Of a DNA stretch of 64,000 nucleotides, positions 45,650 to 57,134 are shown one piece after another; the stretch's first letter is position 1, and every line of letters starts with the position of its first letter. Location: the NCBI GenBank assembly GCA_033961575.1, contig CM066727.1, positions 156,907,434 through 156,971,433 on the forward strand, in the 5' to 3' direction. The notes below the pieces were generated by a model that worked only from the letters and a program-made list of their open reading frames with translations, did not search any database and was not told the origin of the DNA. The DNA comes from Aselliscus stoliczkanus (taxonomy: Eukaryota > Chordata > Mammalia > Chiroptera > Hipposideridae). The position numbers and the translations under genes were made by a program.

Positions 45650-45815
45650 AGGACATTATCGTGAATCTTTAAAAACCGCTGAGAAAGGGAGGTGTTACAG
45701 TCCTTAAACAGATGAGGAAACTTAGGACCAGTGGGGTTAAAAATAACTTGTGCAAAAGCACACAGGTAGAAATCAGCAGAGCTAGGATTCTAACCCAGGC
45801 TTCGCTAATTCCAGA
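45650..45815 (-). mobile_element. MIR SINE, antisense
   Basis: 'acagatgaggaaacttagga', 'gcaaaagcacacaggtagaa', 'agctaggattctaacccagg'. Confidence 0.8.
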
Positions 45816-46449
45816 GAACTAACTCTTGGCACAGAATAGAGAAGTTGTCAATATCCTGGGAACTCAGAAAGGCAAAGAGGTGAGGGGTTCAAAGGAGAAT
45901 CATGGTACTGTGTTAGATTGCATTTCCTTCCGTACTATTCATGTACATGTGACCTGGAGACCAGAAGAAGCAAGTGCTGGACATGCAAAGTCCATTCCAT
46001 GAAGTGAAGTGCATCTCCGCACTTTTTGCTCAGCAGTGTTGTCTCAGATGTGGAGCTCCTGGACGACTGCAATGGGTCTCTGAGTGTTTCCTTGTGAAAT
46101 CCCTACCGTGTCCACCATGCAAAACCAGGGGCTTGAGCGCTTTTAAAATGAAGCATATCTGCTCTTGAAACAGAAAAATGACTGCCTGGAAGGTCCATGG
46201 GAGGCTGCTACCCAGCACAGCACATGGCTTCATTGCCACCGAATCATGTTTTTAGAGGTCTCTCTCTTTCCCTAAGTTCTCACGAAGCTGCCCCCACATT
46301 CTCTCCCCTCCTTCTCTTGTCCTCTCCAAGATGTGCCATCCTCCCTTTCCCCTGCCCCTTTTATTTTGTTCCCAAACTAGTGCAGTCTCCAGGCCTAACC
46401 TCCTTAAAAGAGAGGAGAGAGAAAATGGCACCTAATGTATTTATAATTT
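45816..46449. other. unassigned non-coding DNA
   Basis: Overlapping frames on both strands without domains; pyrimidine-rich 46260-46360. Confidence 0.5.
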
Positions 46450-46640
46450 AACATTTTTATTCTGTTATAATTCAAACTATACAGAGTACCAAATAAAATA
46501 CTGGCATTTATCTCTGCCTTCTTCTCCCTCCATCTCACTTGCCAGATTTAAAAGATCATCCCTAAAAGATGGCCTTGGAGCTTTCTAAGCTCTCCTCTAT
46601 TCAAATGTTATCATAAATGTCTAGATATGTTTATAGTTTT
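46450..46640 (-). mobile_element. L1ME-type 3' end, antisense
   Basis: 'aacatttttattctgttata', 'taattcaaactatacagag', 'cttctccctccatctcac' match a reversed L1ME 3' UTR. Confidence 0.5.
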
Positions 46641-47029
46641 TGCAGAAACAGAAAAAAAAAGTAATCTTTCAAAAGCTGTCAGCTTTATGTGTCCCTTGTT
46701 CTGGGAAGAGACTGATCTTTTGTTTAGAAAAACAAAGCCCTTTCATGAGCTTTTCAAAAAAGTGGAGACAAGGTCCAGAGCCCAATCCACAGGGAGAGGC
46801 TGAGGCTTCAGAAGCGGGAAGCTGCGTTACATAACAAAATACAAGGATATCTTTATTGGAGGGAGAATGGTATAACCTTGGACTCCCTAAAAGTCTCCAG
46901 AAATATTGGGAGGTCCCTGGGTTTGGGAGGCTGCCTTCACCCTGGAGGATGAAGATTTGAATCATTCTAGTTGAATGTTACAGGAAAAGGGTGACCCCGG
47001 GAGGCTGGAGACGTGGGGGCCAGTTGATG
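46641..47029. other. unassigned non-coding DNA
   Basis: Nothing recognised; a 98-codon minus-strand frame is without domain. Confidence 0.45.
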
Positions 47030-47040
47030 CAGCTATTTTA

Positions 47041-47461
47041 TTTCATTATTTTATTTTATTATTTATTAATTTATTATTTATTTATTTAATTATTTTATTG
47101 GGGAATTGGGGAAGGGGAACAGCCAAGTTGCTGTCCTTCAGTCTTAGTTGTGAAGGGTTGCAGCTAGCTCAGCTCCAAGTCCAGTTGCCATCTGGCCGCC
47201 ACAGCGGTTCACGACTGCTCAGCTCAAGGTGCCGTGTTCAACGTTAGTTGTGGGGTGGGCATAGCCCACCATTCCATGCAGGAGTTGAACCAGCAACCTT
47301 GTTGGGAGCACGTGCTCTCGCCAACTGAGCCATCCTGCCACCTGTTGGCAGCTCTGCAGCAGCTCAGCTTGGGTGCAACTCACTGGCCCATGTGGAAATT
47401 GAACTGGTGACCCTGTTGCTCACACTTTTAACCAACTGAGCCACTCGGCCAGGCCCTGAAA
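47041..47461 (-). mobile_element. long dimeric tRNA-SINE, antisense
   Basis: 11-bp duplication 'cagctatttta' at 47030-47040 and 47462-47472. The plus strand shows an AT-rich tail, a single GGGGAA block ('ttggggaaggggaacag'), the body, a second tRNA-like module ('gccaactgagccatcctgcc') and the head ('ttaaccaactgagccactcg'). Unlike 39153 and 57103 it keeps two tRNA modules and has an unduplicated GGGGAA block, so it is a distinct, probably older, subfamily. Confidence 0.9.
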
Positions 47462-47472
47462 CAGCTATTTTA

Positions 47473-48169
47473 ATGGGATTGTGTTACACACACTCCTCTG
47501 TGCTTTAGTGTTTCCCCTAGCATTCTGTCTGAGACGTCTTCCTTGTCTGTGCTGAGTGAGTTGTCACAACATTTCGGTGATAGTAAATGGAGTACGCACC
47601 CTGAATACAAAGGTATAGCTCATTCATAGATGAACATAAATGAATATCACAGGGCAAAGAAGCAAATTAACTTTGCTTCAAAAGTAAATGTCCCTGCAGG
47701 AGCTGGAAGTGCTTTTTAATGACCTTCCTATGGCCAAATATAAAACACATCAGCAGACCAGAGCTTGTCTTCTTTTCTAGACACTGATTTCCTCCTTTGA
47801 ACAAAGGGACAACGAGGCATCTGATTCAGAACAGAATGTTAAATTAAATGTGAAGAAGAGATTGAGGCTTTTACAGTGTGTGCTCAACCACCAACAGGAG
47901 GCCTCTGCAAAATTATCACCCAACTCAAAAAAATTACAAATGCCCTGACACCTTGGGGAATGAAAGGACTTCAGCATAGTTGTGGTCTGTTTGTTGCTGG
48001 ACCCCACTCCAACATCCTTGGTTTCCTCCTGGACTCTCTGCTTGCCTCAGTTTCCCCCCTTTTGTATACACTTGTCTTTCTCCCAAATACTGTCCCCAGC
48101 ACACCTTGACTGTCCAAAAATACTCCGCTCTTGTCCCAATTCCTGGGACTCCAATTTATTATGAACAGA
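47473..48169. other. unassigned non-coding DNA
   Basis: No gene or repeat recognised. Confidence 0.5.
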
Positions 48170-48330
48170 AGTTTGACGTTGGAGTTGAAAACCTGGATTT
48201 CAGCTTTGATTCTGCTATTTAAACTGCTTTATCCTCCACTTTTCCAACTGGAAAATGATTTAGTAACTGGTCCTTACGATCCTTAGAATGACATGTATGT
48301 GGCTGTGCTTTTGAGGCTATCAAGAGTTAT
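48170..48330 (+). mobile_element. MIR fragment, sense
   Basis: 'gaaaacctggatttcagctt', 'cttttccaactggaaaatga'. Confidence 0.6.
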
Positions 48331-48459
48331 AGAAAGGCAAGGCAGCTGGTATGAACAAAAGCACTCAGATTGACAGTTCCTGTCACTGTGACTAGCTAAG
48401 CCTGCCTTTGGCCCTTAGACAGATTAAGAAATGGTTTTTTAGGGATTCAGAAAACATTT

Positions 48460-48620
48460 GGGCCCACAGAATGTTGGATCAGGCAGGGTTCTTGGAGATC
48501 ATCAAGATTCTAGTCCCACCATGCCACTTTATAGATGGGAAAACTGAGGGCAGTAACTGTCCCAGGGCAAAGCATCCAAAAGGGCAGAGGCAGGCCTACA
48601 TCTGAGGTCGCTTGACCTCA
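48460..48620 (-). mobile_element. MIR fragment, antisense
   Basis: 'tagatgggaaaactgagggc' and 'gtcccagggcaaagca' are reversed MIR. Confidence 0.65.
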
Positions 48621-48709
48621 GTGCTGGGCTCTCCCCTGCATCTGTGATGCCAGCTCCACCTTGTGGCTGGCTATTTGTCCATATGCTCCATGCTTTACAG
48701 AGTCGTAAC

Positions 48710-49000
48710 TCAGAGCATAGCTACAGTTCAGTCCTCTATTTTATCTGTAACATTATATTAGTTTGCCATCTTGTTACATAGATTTCAGAATCATATTTAA
48801 TGCTCATATTGTATTTCATGCTATTGCTATATCACCATTTATTTAACCATTCTTCCTTTTCTGGGTGTGTTGGTTATTTCTGATTTTTCTCCATTATCAG
48901 CAATATTGCTTTGAAAAAGAGATGCGTTCAATTCTTTTCTCCTTTTGAATGATTTCCACAGAATAAATTCCGAAGAGTTCCACTAACGAGCCAAAGGCTA
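48710..49000 (-). mobile_element. L1ME-type LINE end, antisense
   Basis: 'catttatttaaccattcttc', 'agcaatattgctttgaaaaa', 'ttccacagaataaattccga'. Confidence 0.65.
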
Positions 49001-49014
49001 AGAACAATTTTAGA

Positions 49015-49090
49015 GATGAGCAATTTACTTAACAAACACTTACTGAGGGTCTGCTGTACTCTAAGTTCTGAATTGTTGCAAACAGAAGTC
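49015..49090 (-). mobile_element. L2 fragment, antisense
   Basis: 'aacaaacacttactgagggt' and 'ctgctgtactctaagttctg'. Confidence 0.5.
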
Positions 49091-49169
49091 ATAAAGGCTT
49101 AACTGAATGTCTAGTGGCAAAATCAGACATCTGTTAGAATATTTACCCCATTCGTTAGGTGTCTGTTCA

Positions 49170-49370
49170 GGCACTATGTTACCAGATGTTTACATATATT
49201 ATTGTAATTCCCATAATATCACTAGAGGTAACACTATTATATCCCTGTTTGGGAGATAGAAAACTGAGGCTCAGAGAAGTTAAATAACTTGTTACACAGC
49301 TAGTAAGAGGCCGAACTGGGATTCAAACCAATATCCATTTGCTTTCAAAGTGCCTGGGCTTCCCAGTGCT
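49170..49370 (-). mobile_element. MIR SINE, antisense
   Basis: 'gaaaactgaggctcagagaa', 'aacttgttacacagctagta', 'gccgaactgggattcaaacc': strong reversed MIR. Confidence 0.85.
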
Positions 49371-49899
49371 TCTTCATATATAAGTATTTGCTAACCTTCT
49401 CCTTAAAAGATTGTGCATCATTGTAGTTTGCAAAGGTGTGAATCTTTGTAGTTTATTTACTCTGACAGCATAAGATTTAATTATTTTCCCACCCAATTTT
49501 GGAGCATTTTCAAATGTAAAACTATAACCACGTATTGTGCTCTTCAAGAGTGGCTTTCAAGGACTTAACTGAAAGAATTGACTGATACGGTTCTTCAGAG
49601 AGCATGGAAAGGCTCAGCTTCAAATACCACTTTGAAAGACGCTGCTAATTCCTAGGGTTTTGCCTTGATAACAGAGCAGAACTCACTCCCATGGTTTCTG
49701 TAACTGTCCCAGATAATGCCATCATCCTTAACATCTGGGGATTTGGGGCATGTACTCATTGTTATCAGATTTCAAAGGCTAGAAAGCTCTTTGGGTTAGT
49801 GGGATTTCCAGGGCATGTGTGCTGTATCATAATGCATTTTGTTCAGAATAACTTTTATTACACATGGGGCTCATATTCGTTGTAGAGAAATAATGTAAT
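49371..49899. other. unassigned non-coding DNA
   Basis: Nothing recognised. Confidence 0.45.
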
Positions 49900-50530
49900 C
49901 AAATAAGCCAAAAGTAGATTAAAAGCAGACATAATCCCACCTCTGACATATATTATCACTGTATCTATTTTGTAGTATATTTTTCATAAAAATGATCTTA
50001 CCATACTTAATTTCCTGTAGATTTTCTGTGAACTCGTTTCGGCATTTGAAATATAGCGTACACATCTCCTCAAATCATTAATAACACTTTGATAATGTTT
50101 TCCAAATGACTACATGGTTTCATTTTAGCATAATGTATTCAATAAATTATCTATTATTAGATATTTAAGTGGATTTCATCTTTTTGCCACAGTGCTTCAA
50201 TGAACATTCTTATGGCTAAGTTTCATCCACATGTTTAATTGTGTTCTCAGGATAAATTCCTATAAATGCAATTACTGGGTCAGAAGGCATAGGGTTTTTA
50301 AAAGGCTTTGTTATCAATATTGATAAATTGGCACGAAAATGATATCAATTTATACTCCCCAAATCTTGGACAACACTACATACAGTACTTAATTTTTTTC
50401 TGCTATCTTCATAGGCCCATATATTATCTCATTTTAGTTTTAATTTCTATTGCTCTGGTTAAAATGATGTTGAATATTTTTTCATGCACTTATTGGCAAA
50501 ATGTTCTTATTTCAAATACACATTCTACCA
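49900..50530 (-). mobile_element. L1ME-type LINE 3' end, antisense
   Basis: 'ccacagtgcttcaatgaaca', 'ctcaggataaattcctataa', 'aatgcaattactgggtcaga' and 'gttaaaatgatgttgaatat' give reversed 3' UTR and ORF2 C-terminal sequence. Confidence 0.8.
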
Positions 50531-52376
50531 GATGGCTATCTCTAATTTACCATGTCTGGTTAGGCTAGCTTCAAGGCACCATGAAATCTAGACACTTCCA
50601 TCCTGACCGGTGTCCATCTTCCCTTCCAGAGCAGCTTATGAACATGGCAACCATGATGAGCACCTTGGAGAGAAAGATTACAGGAAGAGGTTTATCCGGA
50701 AGTAAGATTTTAATGTGCTGTGTGGCTGGAATCCAATTATCATTGAATGAAAAAATGGTGGGCGTCACAAAGGCTTTTGTGTCTAACCTATGAGACCTTC
50801 AGCAGCTGTGAGGTTTTGCATGCAGTGCAAGTAGCAATTATCACACAAGTGAGGGGTGGTGGTGCTGATTTCTTCTCATATCATTTCCATTCGTTGGTGC
50901 TTAAATCTGGCAACCTGTTGCCAAATGTTATTTTCTTCTCCTTGGGAGAGTCACACATTTTAATTAGGCAAGGAGCGAGTGGGATGTTCTACTGCCTGCC
51001 AGATGACACTTCTTGGCTAGGAAAAGGAAATCAATGAAAACATTAAACCATTTAAAATAGAGTTGCCTCTGTTTCCTGAAACGAAATCTCTCAAGGAAGT
51101 TTTAGCATGACAGCACTGTTAAGAAAGGCTTTATATTTTTCTTATGCTGTTGTCAGTAAATTCCTTAAGAATTATGAATCAGAGGTGGATAATACTAGAG
51201 TTTACCACTGAATAACAGCGACACAAATTAGTGTATTTAAAATGCAAAACTGAAAATGAATACCTAAGTCAATGCTTGCTGTGAAAGCCAAATTTACAGT
51301 TGCCGGGCTTAAATCTTCTTACTTCTCAACAGCAATTGTGTTTTCAAGATGTGCAACTTCAATACTTAATCTTTCCCTTATATATGCATTCGAAAGGCAA
51401 TTTTTAGTGTAGGCTTATGCCAGAGACAATACTGAGCAGGGAAGATAGTAAGATATGGTTGCAGTTCAACAGGAAATTGTATCTGGAGAAGATAACCAAA
51501 TAGACAAAGAGCTGTAATATAAAACAGGAAGCACATGTTGAAAAAGAGAGACAAAATGAAACGTGGGTCTAAAAGGGAAAAATTGCTGCACGAAAAGTCA
51601 ACTTTATGCCTCGTTTCCTGGATTATCTGTACATCAAACAAATTAAAACACACCGTTTCAGTTGTGTGGTTAAAGATGGTTGCCTCTGCACAGCTGGAGT
51701 TGGTATAAAGAGCCCAGGAACCTTTTCTTGCCTGTGCCTCCAAAGTAGCCCTGGCCCTGAACCCCAGGGTGTGTCTGCTAAAGTGTTTCAAGGTCCTGGG
51801 TGCTGAATGCTGGCGTGGTAGTGGCAGCGGCAGTAAGTATTAAGAGGTCTTGTTTCCAAGCTTAGCACCATAGGATCATAGGGAATTCTTTGGTTTCCCA
51901 GGCTTTGACAAATTCAGTTATGCATGTCTTTTTGGATTGAGTAAACCTAACTTGACAGGCCATATTGTTTATACTCCCTGCTTTGGCTTAACAGGCATTT
52001 CTTCATATGCATAAAAAGATTGATTTGGATTCAGGAGCCATTTGAGCTTCTGAATGCCAGGGCGTGCCAGCCACCATGCTGTCTCCTTGGCAGGTGTATA
52101 TGTAGCTTGTCTTAACAAAGGTCTGTTCTAAGAGCATTACTGACTTTTAGTTTACAAATAGTGACTATCTTGTGGATCATTAAAAAAAAATCTATTTTAT
52201 GTTTTTTATTTGCATTAAAGGTTAAAGATTATAAGCATTGAGTATAGTCTGTATAATTCATATGTTGGTTAAATGAAGTCATTGTGTATTATTAATTTCA
52301 GTGGTAGTTATATTTTCAAGGTAATTACCATGAAGAGAGTCCGTAGCGTTTAGTAGATTATCAAAGGGTCACAGAT
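50531..52376. other. unassigned non-coding DNA, 1.8 kb
   Basis: A 137-codon minus-strand frame (51378-51791) is rich in Phe/Leu/Cys but shows no domain. No repeat recognised. Confidence 0.5.
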
Positions 52377-52484
52377 GGGCCGGCCCAGTGGCACGATGGT
52401 TAAGCGCTGGCCTCGGAAGCCAGCGGTCCCGGTTCAGGTCTCACATATGAGGGCCAGTGACACTGCCCTAAAACAAAACAAAAC
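52377..52484 (+). mobile_element. short tRNA-SINE, sense
   Basis: 'gggccggcccagtggcacga' head, 'gacactgccct' end, and an AAAC-type tail. Flanks are 'aaagggtcacagat' (52363-52376) and 'aaaggggtcacggat' (52485-52499), differing by one insertion and one substitution. Confidence 0.92.
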
Positions 52485-52499
52485 AAAGGGGTCACGGAT

Positions 52500-53585
52500 A
52501 CCCAAAGGTTTGAGTTGAATTTTAGTCCTCTGGGCACAGGTAGGAGAGGGTTTTCGACAGGAGGCTTCTCAGCAGCTCTGTGATTACACTAATATGACAC
52601 CATCTGCTCTTCCGGTCCGCTCTGGCTGTGCTGCTGGAGAATTGCCATATACATTCTATGTTGTCGCCTGTGAATTATTTCTCATATTGTTTTGATGAGG
52701 TTGAACAATAGGAAATTTCAGCTATTTGACCTTCTGTTACTTACAAAAATCCAAACACAAATTGTTCAATCCAATATATGAAGCCAAGGTCTTAGTTTGA
52801 GCCTTTTGGAGAAGTAAAATGGAAATGCCTCTAAAATACATTTGCAATTTCACCCCTTTTTCTCAGAAGGATAATGCCAGACATCTGGTTTGTTGTTGAA
52901 TCACAACCCTCTCTGTCAAGGATCCCAACGATTGACTCTTTAGGACAAGACCCAAACCATGAGAGATGACACCTGAGCTCCAGGGCCAGATGGAACAAAT
53001 GCTAAGGTTGAAAGCTAAGAGAAGATGATTATTTCAAGTGGAAGACTTATAAGATCATGTCAAGAGGACTGTAACATGCAAGAGCTGGAAATGATCTGTA
53101 CACTTTACTTGACATTAGTCTGGCCCTCACACAAGAACTTCCTCTGGTTTATAATCCTGTGGTTTGACAGGTGAGGAGAAACAGGCGTGAAGACCAGAGA
53201 AATGCAACACCAGTAATTAAGGGCCAGAACATCATTCCTTTGAATAAAAGGATAAAGGGCTTGACGTTCATTAGCCTGGAAAAGAGAAGGATTGGAAGTG
53301 ATTTAAGAGCTGGCTCATATTTAAGGCACTACTAGGATCACCTCCATGGTTCCTCAACAGAGGTCTGACTAAGGGGAAATGAACCTCAACTCCAGGAAGG
53401 AATGGCTTCTTGATCATTATGATAACTAAATATAGAAGGTGCTACATAACATTTAAAATAATTTGTTTCCCAAAGAACTGGGTAGAATCTTGGCATTGTC
53501 CTTTCAAGGTATCATTTCTATTTCAGCCTTTATCTTTAACCAGTAGAAATAAGTGTCTAATAGTGACTCTTTTCAAAAAAGAATT
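52500..53585. other. unassigned non-coding DNA
   Basis: No gene or repeat recognised. Confidence 0.5.
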
Positions 53586-54250
53586 TTATTAAAAATATAG
53601 TTAGCATACAATATAATATTACTTTCAGGTGTACACAATAGTTATTACAGTTATATACCTAAAGAAGTGATCCTGTAAGTCCAGCAACTATCCGACACTG
53701 TACTATGCTAGCACAATATTATTGACTATGTTCCCTATGCTGTACAGTACAATCCCATGACTTTTGTTTTATACTGGAAATTTGGACCACTTATTGCCCT
53801 TCATCCCCCACCCCCATTTTATTTTTTCAGTTACAGTTGACATTCAATATTATGTTATATTAATTTCAGGTGTACAACATATAGTTAGACATTTATATAA
53901 TTTAAAAAGTGATCCCCCTGACTAGTCTAGTACCCACCTGGCACAATACATAGTTATTACCATATTACTGACCATATCCCCTATGCTTTATTTCACACTC
54001 CCATGACTATTTTGTAACTACCAATTTGTATTTTTTAATCCCTTAACCTTTTTCACCCTGCTCTCCAATTCCCTTCCCATCTATCAACCCAATAAATCTA
54101 GTACCCATTAGATACCATGCATAGTTATTACAATATTATTGACTAATCCTTATGCTGTACCCTACATCCCCATGATTATTTTGTAACAACAAATTTGTAC
54201 TTCTTAATCCTTTCCTCTTTTCTCCATCCTCCTCAACCCTGTCCCATCTG
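53586..54250 (-). repeat. tandem copies of L1 3' UTR
   Basis: The 3' UTR text recurs: 'tttcaggtgtaca' at 53623 and 53864, and 'ccctatgct' at 53733 and 53979, with a third, partial copy ('ttatgctgtaccc') at 54150. Spacings are about 241-246 and 170 bp. Confidence 0.75.
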
Positions 54251-54837
54251 GCAACCATCAAAATATTCTTTGCATCTATGAGTCTCCTTCTGTTTTGTTT
54301 GTTTATTTTGTTCTTAAATTCCACATATAAGCAAAATCACATTGCCTCTGTCTTGCTCTGTCTGACATTCTCCACTCAGCACAATTACCCTCCAGGTCCA
54401 TCCATGCTGCTGCAGATGGTAAGAACCTATTCCCTTCCCTGGTCGAGCAATATTTCACTGTATATAAGTACCACCTCTTCTTTATCCATCCTTCCATCAC
54501 AGATACCCAGGTTACCTCCATATCTTGGCCATTGTAAACAGTGTTGTAATGAATATATGGATGCACACATCCCCTCAAAGTAGCATTTTGAGTTTCTTTG
54601 GATAGATACCAGGAAGTGGGATTACTGGATCTTTCTTTGTCCCTTATTATAGTCATAGTCTTTGTTTTAAAGCCTATTTTGTCTGGTATAAGAATTGCTA
54701 CCCCAGCTTTGTTTGTTTGTTTGTTTCCATTTTCATGACATGACTTTTTCCCTCCCTTTACTTTCAGCCTGTGTGTATCTTTCAATCTGAAGTGAGTCTC
54801 TTCTAGGCAGCATATGTAAGAGTTTTCTTTTTTTATA

Positions 54838-55028
54838 ATTTTGTTTTTGTTTTTTTTTTTTGTGGGGGGAAGCAGTGTGTTTTTCCAGGACCCATCAACT
54901 CCAAGTCAAGTAGTTGTCTTCAATCTAGTTGTGGAGGGCGCAGCTCAGGAGCCCATGTGGGAATCACACTGGCAACCTTGGTGTTATGAGCCTGCGCTCT
55001 AACCACCTAAGCTAACTGGCCACCGCAG
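54838..55028 (-). mobile_element. old tRNA-SINE, antisense
   Basis: Poly-T, then 'gtagttgtcttcaatctag', 'ttgtggagggcgcagctcag', 'caaccttggtgttatgagcc', 'ctctaaccacctaagcta': an older Ves-like copy. Target duplications are not resolved. Confidence 0.75.
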
Positions 55029-55125
55029 GAGTTGTGTTTTCTTATCCATTCAGTCATCTTATTTTTTTGATTGGAGCATTTAATCCAGTTACAGTGAAAG
55101 CAATTGTTGATAGATATGCAGTTAT

Positions 55126-55129
<4 letters not shown>

Positions 55130-55175
<46 letters not shown>
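55130..55175. repeat. (TA)n microsatellite
   Basis: About 23 TA units followed by T-rich sequence leading into an antisense SINE. It probably grew from that SINE's tail. Confidence 0.9.
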
Positions 55176-55183
<8 letters not shown>

Positions 55184-55232
55184 TATATATTTTTTTTTAT
55201 TTATTTTTATTTTTTTATTTTTTTATTTTTTT

Positions 55233-55340
55233 AGCTGAGCCATCTTGCCACCTATTGGCAGTTTAGGGGCAGCTCAGCTTGGGCATCACACCGGCAACCC
55301 TGCTGCTCAGAGCTCACACTCTTGAGCCACTCGGCCAGCC
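55233..55340 (-). mobile_element. tRNA-SINE monomer, antisense
   Basis: T-tail joined to 'agctgagccatcttgccacc', the same junction as the copies at 8063 and 16637, ending 'gagccactcggccagccc'. Confidence 0.85.
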
Positions 55341-55519
55341 CTTACTATTTATATTTTTGATCTTTTTTTTTTTTGCCATCTTAAAGAAGTCTCTCTAACA
55401 TTCCTTGTAATACTGGTTTGGTGGTGATGAACTCCTTTAGCTTTTTCTTGTCTGGAAAGCTCTTTATCTGTCATTTGATTTTAAATGATAACCTGCTGTG
55501 TAGAGTACCCTTGGATGTA

Positions 55520-55565
55520 CTGGGTTGTCGGAAAAGTCATGATGTCTTTTTCTATGTTTTTCATT
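55520..55565. mobile_element. isolated mariner-like end
   Basis: After TA (55518-55519), 'ctgggttgtcggaaaagtca' parallels 20398. It interrupts L1 sequence that stops here and resumes in another region. Confidence 0.45.
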
Positions 55566-55774
55566 GCTGTGCTTGATGTTGTCCCAGAGGCCTCTTAAAC
55601 TATCCTTATATTTTTGGATTCTTTTTTCTTTTTGCTGTTCCAATTATGTGGGGTTTTTTTACCCTGTCTTCCAAATCACTGATGCAATTCTGTTTCATTT
55701 AGTTTACTGGTATTCCTTCTAGTATATTCTTCATTTCAGTTATTGTATTCTTCACTTCTGATTGGTTCTTTTTT

Positions 55775-55897
55775 GTTTTGTTTTGTTTTGTTTTTGATTT
55801 TTTTTGAGGGCAGTGTCACTGGCCCTCATATGTGGGACCGAACCGGGGCCGCTGGCTTCCCAAGCCAGCGCTTAACCACCGCGCCGCTCGGCCGGCC
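55775..55897 (-). mobile_element. short tRNA-SINE, antisense, young
   Basis: Perfect 17-bp duplication 'ctgattggttctttttt' at 55758-55774 and 55898-55914. Reversed head 'gccgctcggccggccc' and an (AAAAC)n-type tail. Near-consensus stem-loop. Confidence 0.95.
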
Positions 55898-57099
55898 CTG
55901 ATTGGTTCTTTTTTATGGTTTCTATGGCCTCTTTTATGCTTGCTATCTCTTTGTCGAAGATTGACTAAGTTCCTTGAGCATCCTTACAACCACTGTTTTG
56001 AATTCTGTATCTGGTAGGTTGCTTGCTTCCATTTTGTTTCATTCTTTTTCTGGAGTTTTCTCCTGTTCTTTCGTTTGGGACGTATTTCTTTGTTTCCTCA
56101 TTTTGGCTGCCTCTCTGTGTTTGTTTCTATGTATTAGGTTGGGCTGCTGTATCTTCCAGTGTTGCTGGGTGGTCCAGTGGCACAGTCCCCCTGGTCGCCT
56201 GAGCCGGGTGCTCCAGGATTGTCCCTTGTGTGGGTTGTGTATACCCTCTTGTTATAGTTGAGCCTTGATTGCAGGTGGCATGTCAGCGTGTGGTATTGAC
56301 CCTCAGGCTGACTGCCTGTGGGGTTTGGCCACATCCATAGTTTATGGGCTGCTGTTTGGGGGGCTTACCCCACAGAGCCAGATTCACCCCAGGGAGCTCT
56401 GGTACCTGTTGGGACCACCCTTTATGTGTGCCACTTATGAGGCTAATTGGGTGGTGCTCTGCTGTGGTCTGAAGCCAACCTCCAATTATGTTGGTTCTGG
56501 GGCCTCCTGGGAGGGGTTCCTGTGCAGGTCAGCCACTGCCTGTGACTGGCCAGGGAGTACTTGGTACAAAGTGATCCACAGTTGGTTGCTGCCTGTGCTG
56601 TACCTGGAGGAGCATGGGAGAGGCCACACTGTGAACTGAGGATGGCTGCCACTAGTACTGGAGTGGCTCTGAAAAAAGCCAGGATACTCTAAGGCCTGCT
56701 GCCACCTGCCAGCTCCCATATGGTTCAGCTGCTAATAAAGCATCCTGTGGTATGCGAGTTGGGTGAGGAAGGGTCTCAATGAGTCAGCTGGGTGGAGCAG
56801 CAGAGCTCACCAGGCCAATCAGATTGAGATTTGTCCTGTGGGGGAGGGCTCAACACAGAAAATATGGTGCCCGCCTGCTGGCTACATGGAAGGAGAGCCC
56901 CACACAGGGAAAATGGGGACTGTCCCTCCATTCTTCCCCATGAAGTTACACAACTCAGTCTCTCCTCATATGTTCCCGATGCCCCCAGAGTCACCATCCC
57001 TTCGCTGGAGCCCAGGGTGAGTACCTGCGTGGGCCTTTTAAAAGGATACCTGGGGACGACCTAGTCGGGACCCCCTCTTATTTTTGAGAGCTGTTACTT

Positions 57100-57102
<3 letters not shown>

Positions 57103-57134
<32 letters not shown>

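Noticed and set aside
51378..51791. 137-codon minus-strand frame with hydrophobic run
   Set aside because: The hydrophobic stretch comes from T/A-rich composition; no family recognised.
54303..54785. 160-codon minus-strand open frame as a gene
   Set aside because: Its residues are L1 ORF2 endonuclease and C-terminal sequence with the middle deleted; a LINE remnant, not a host gene.
55034..55234. 66-codon frame rich in Tyr-Ile
   Set aside because: Translation of a (TA)n microsatellite; the frame at 58941-59194 is the same artefact.
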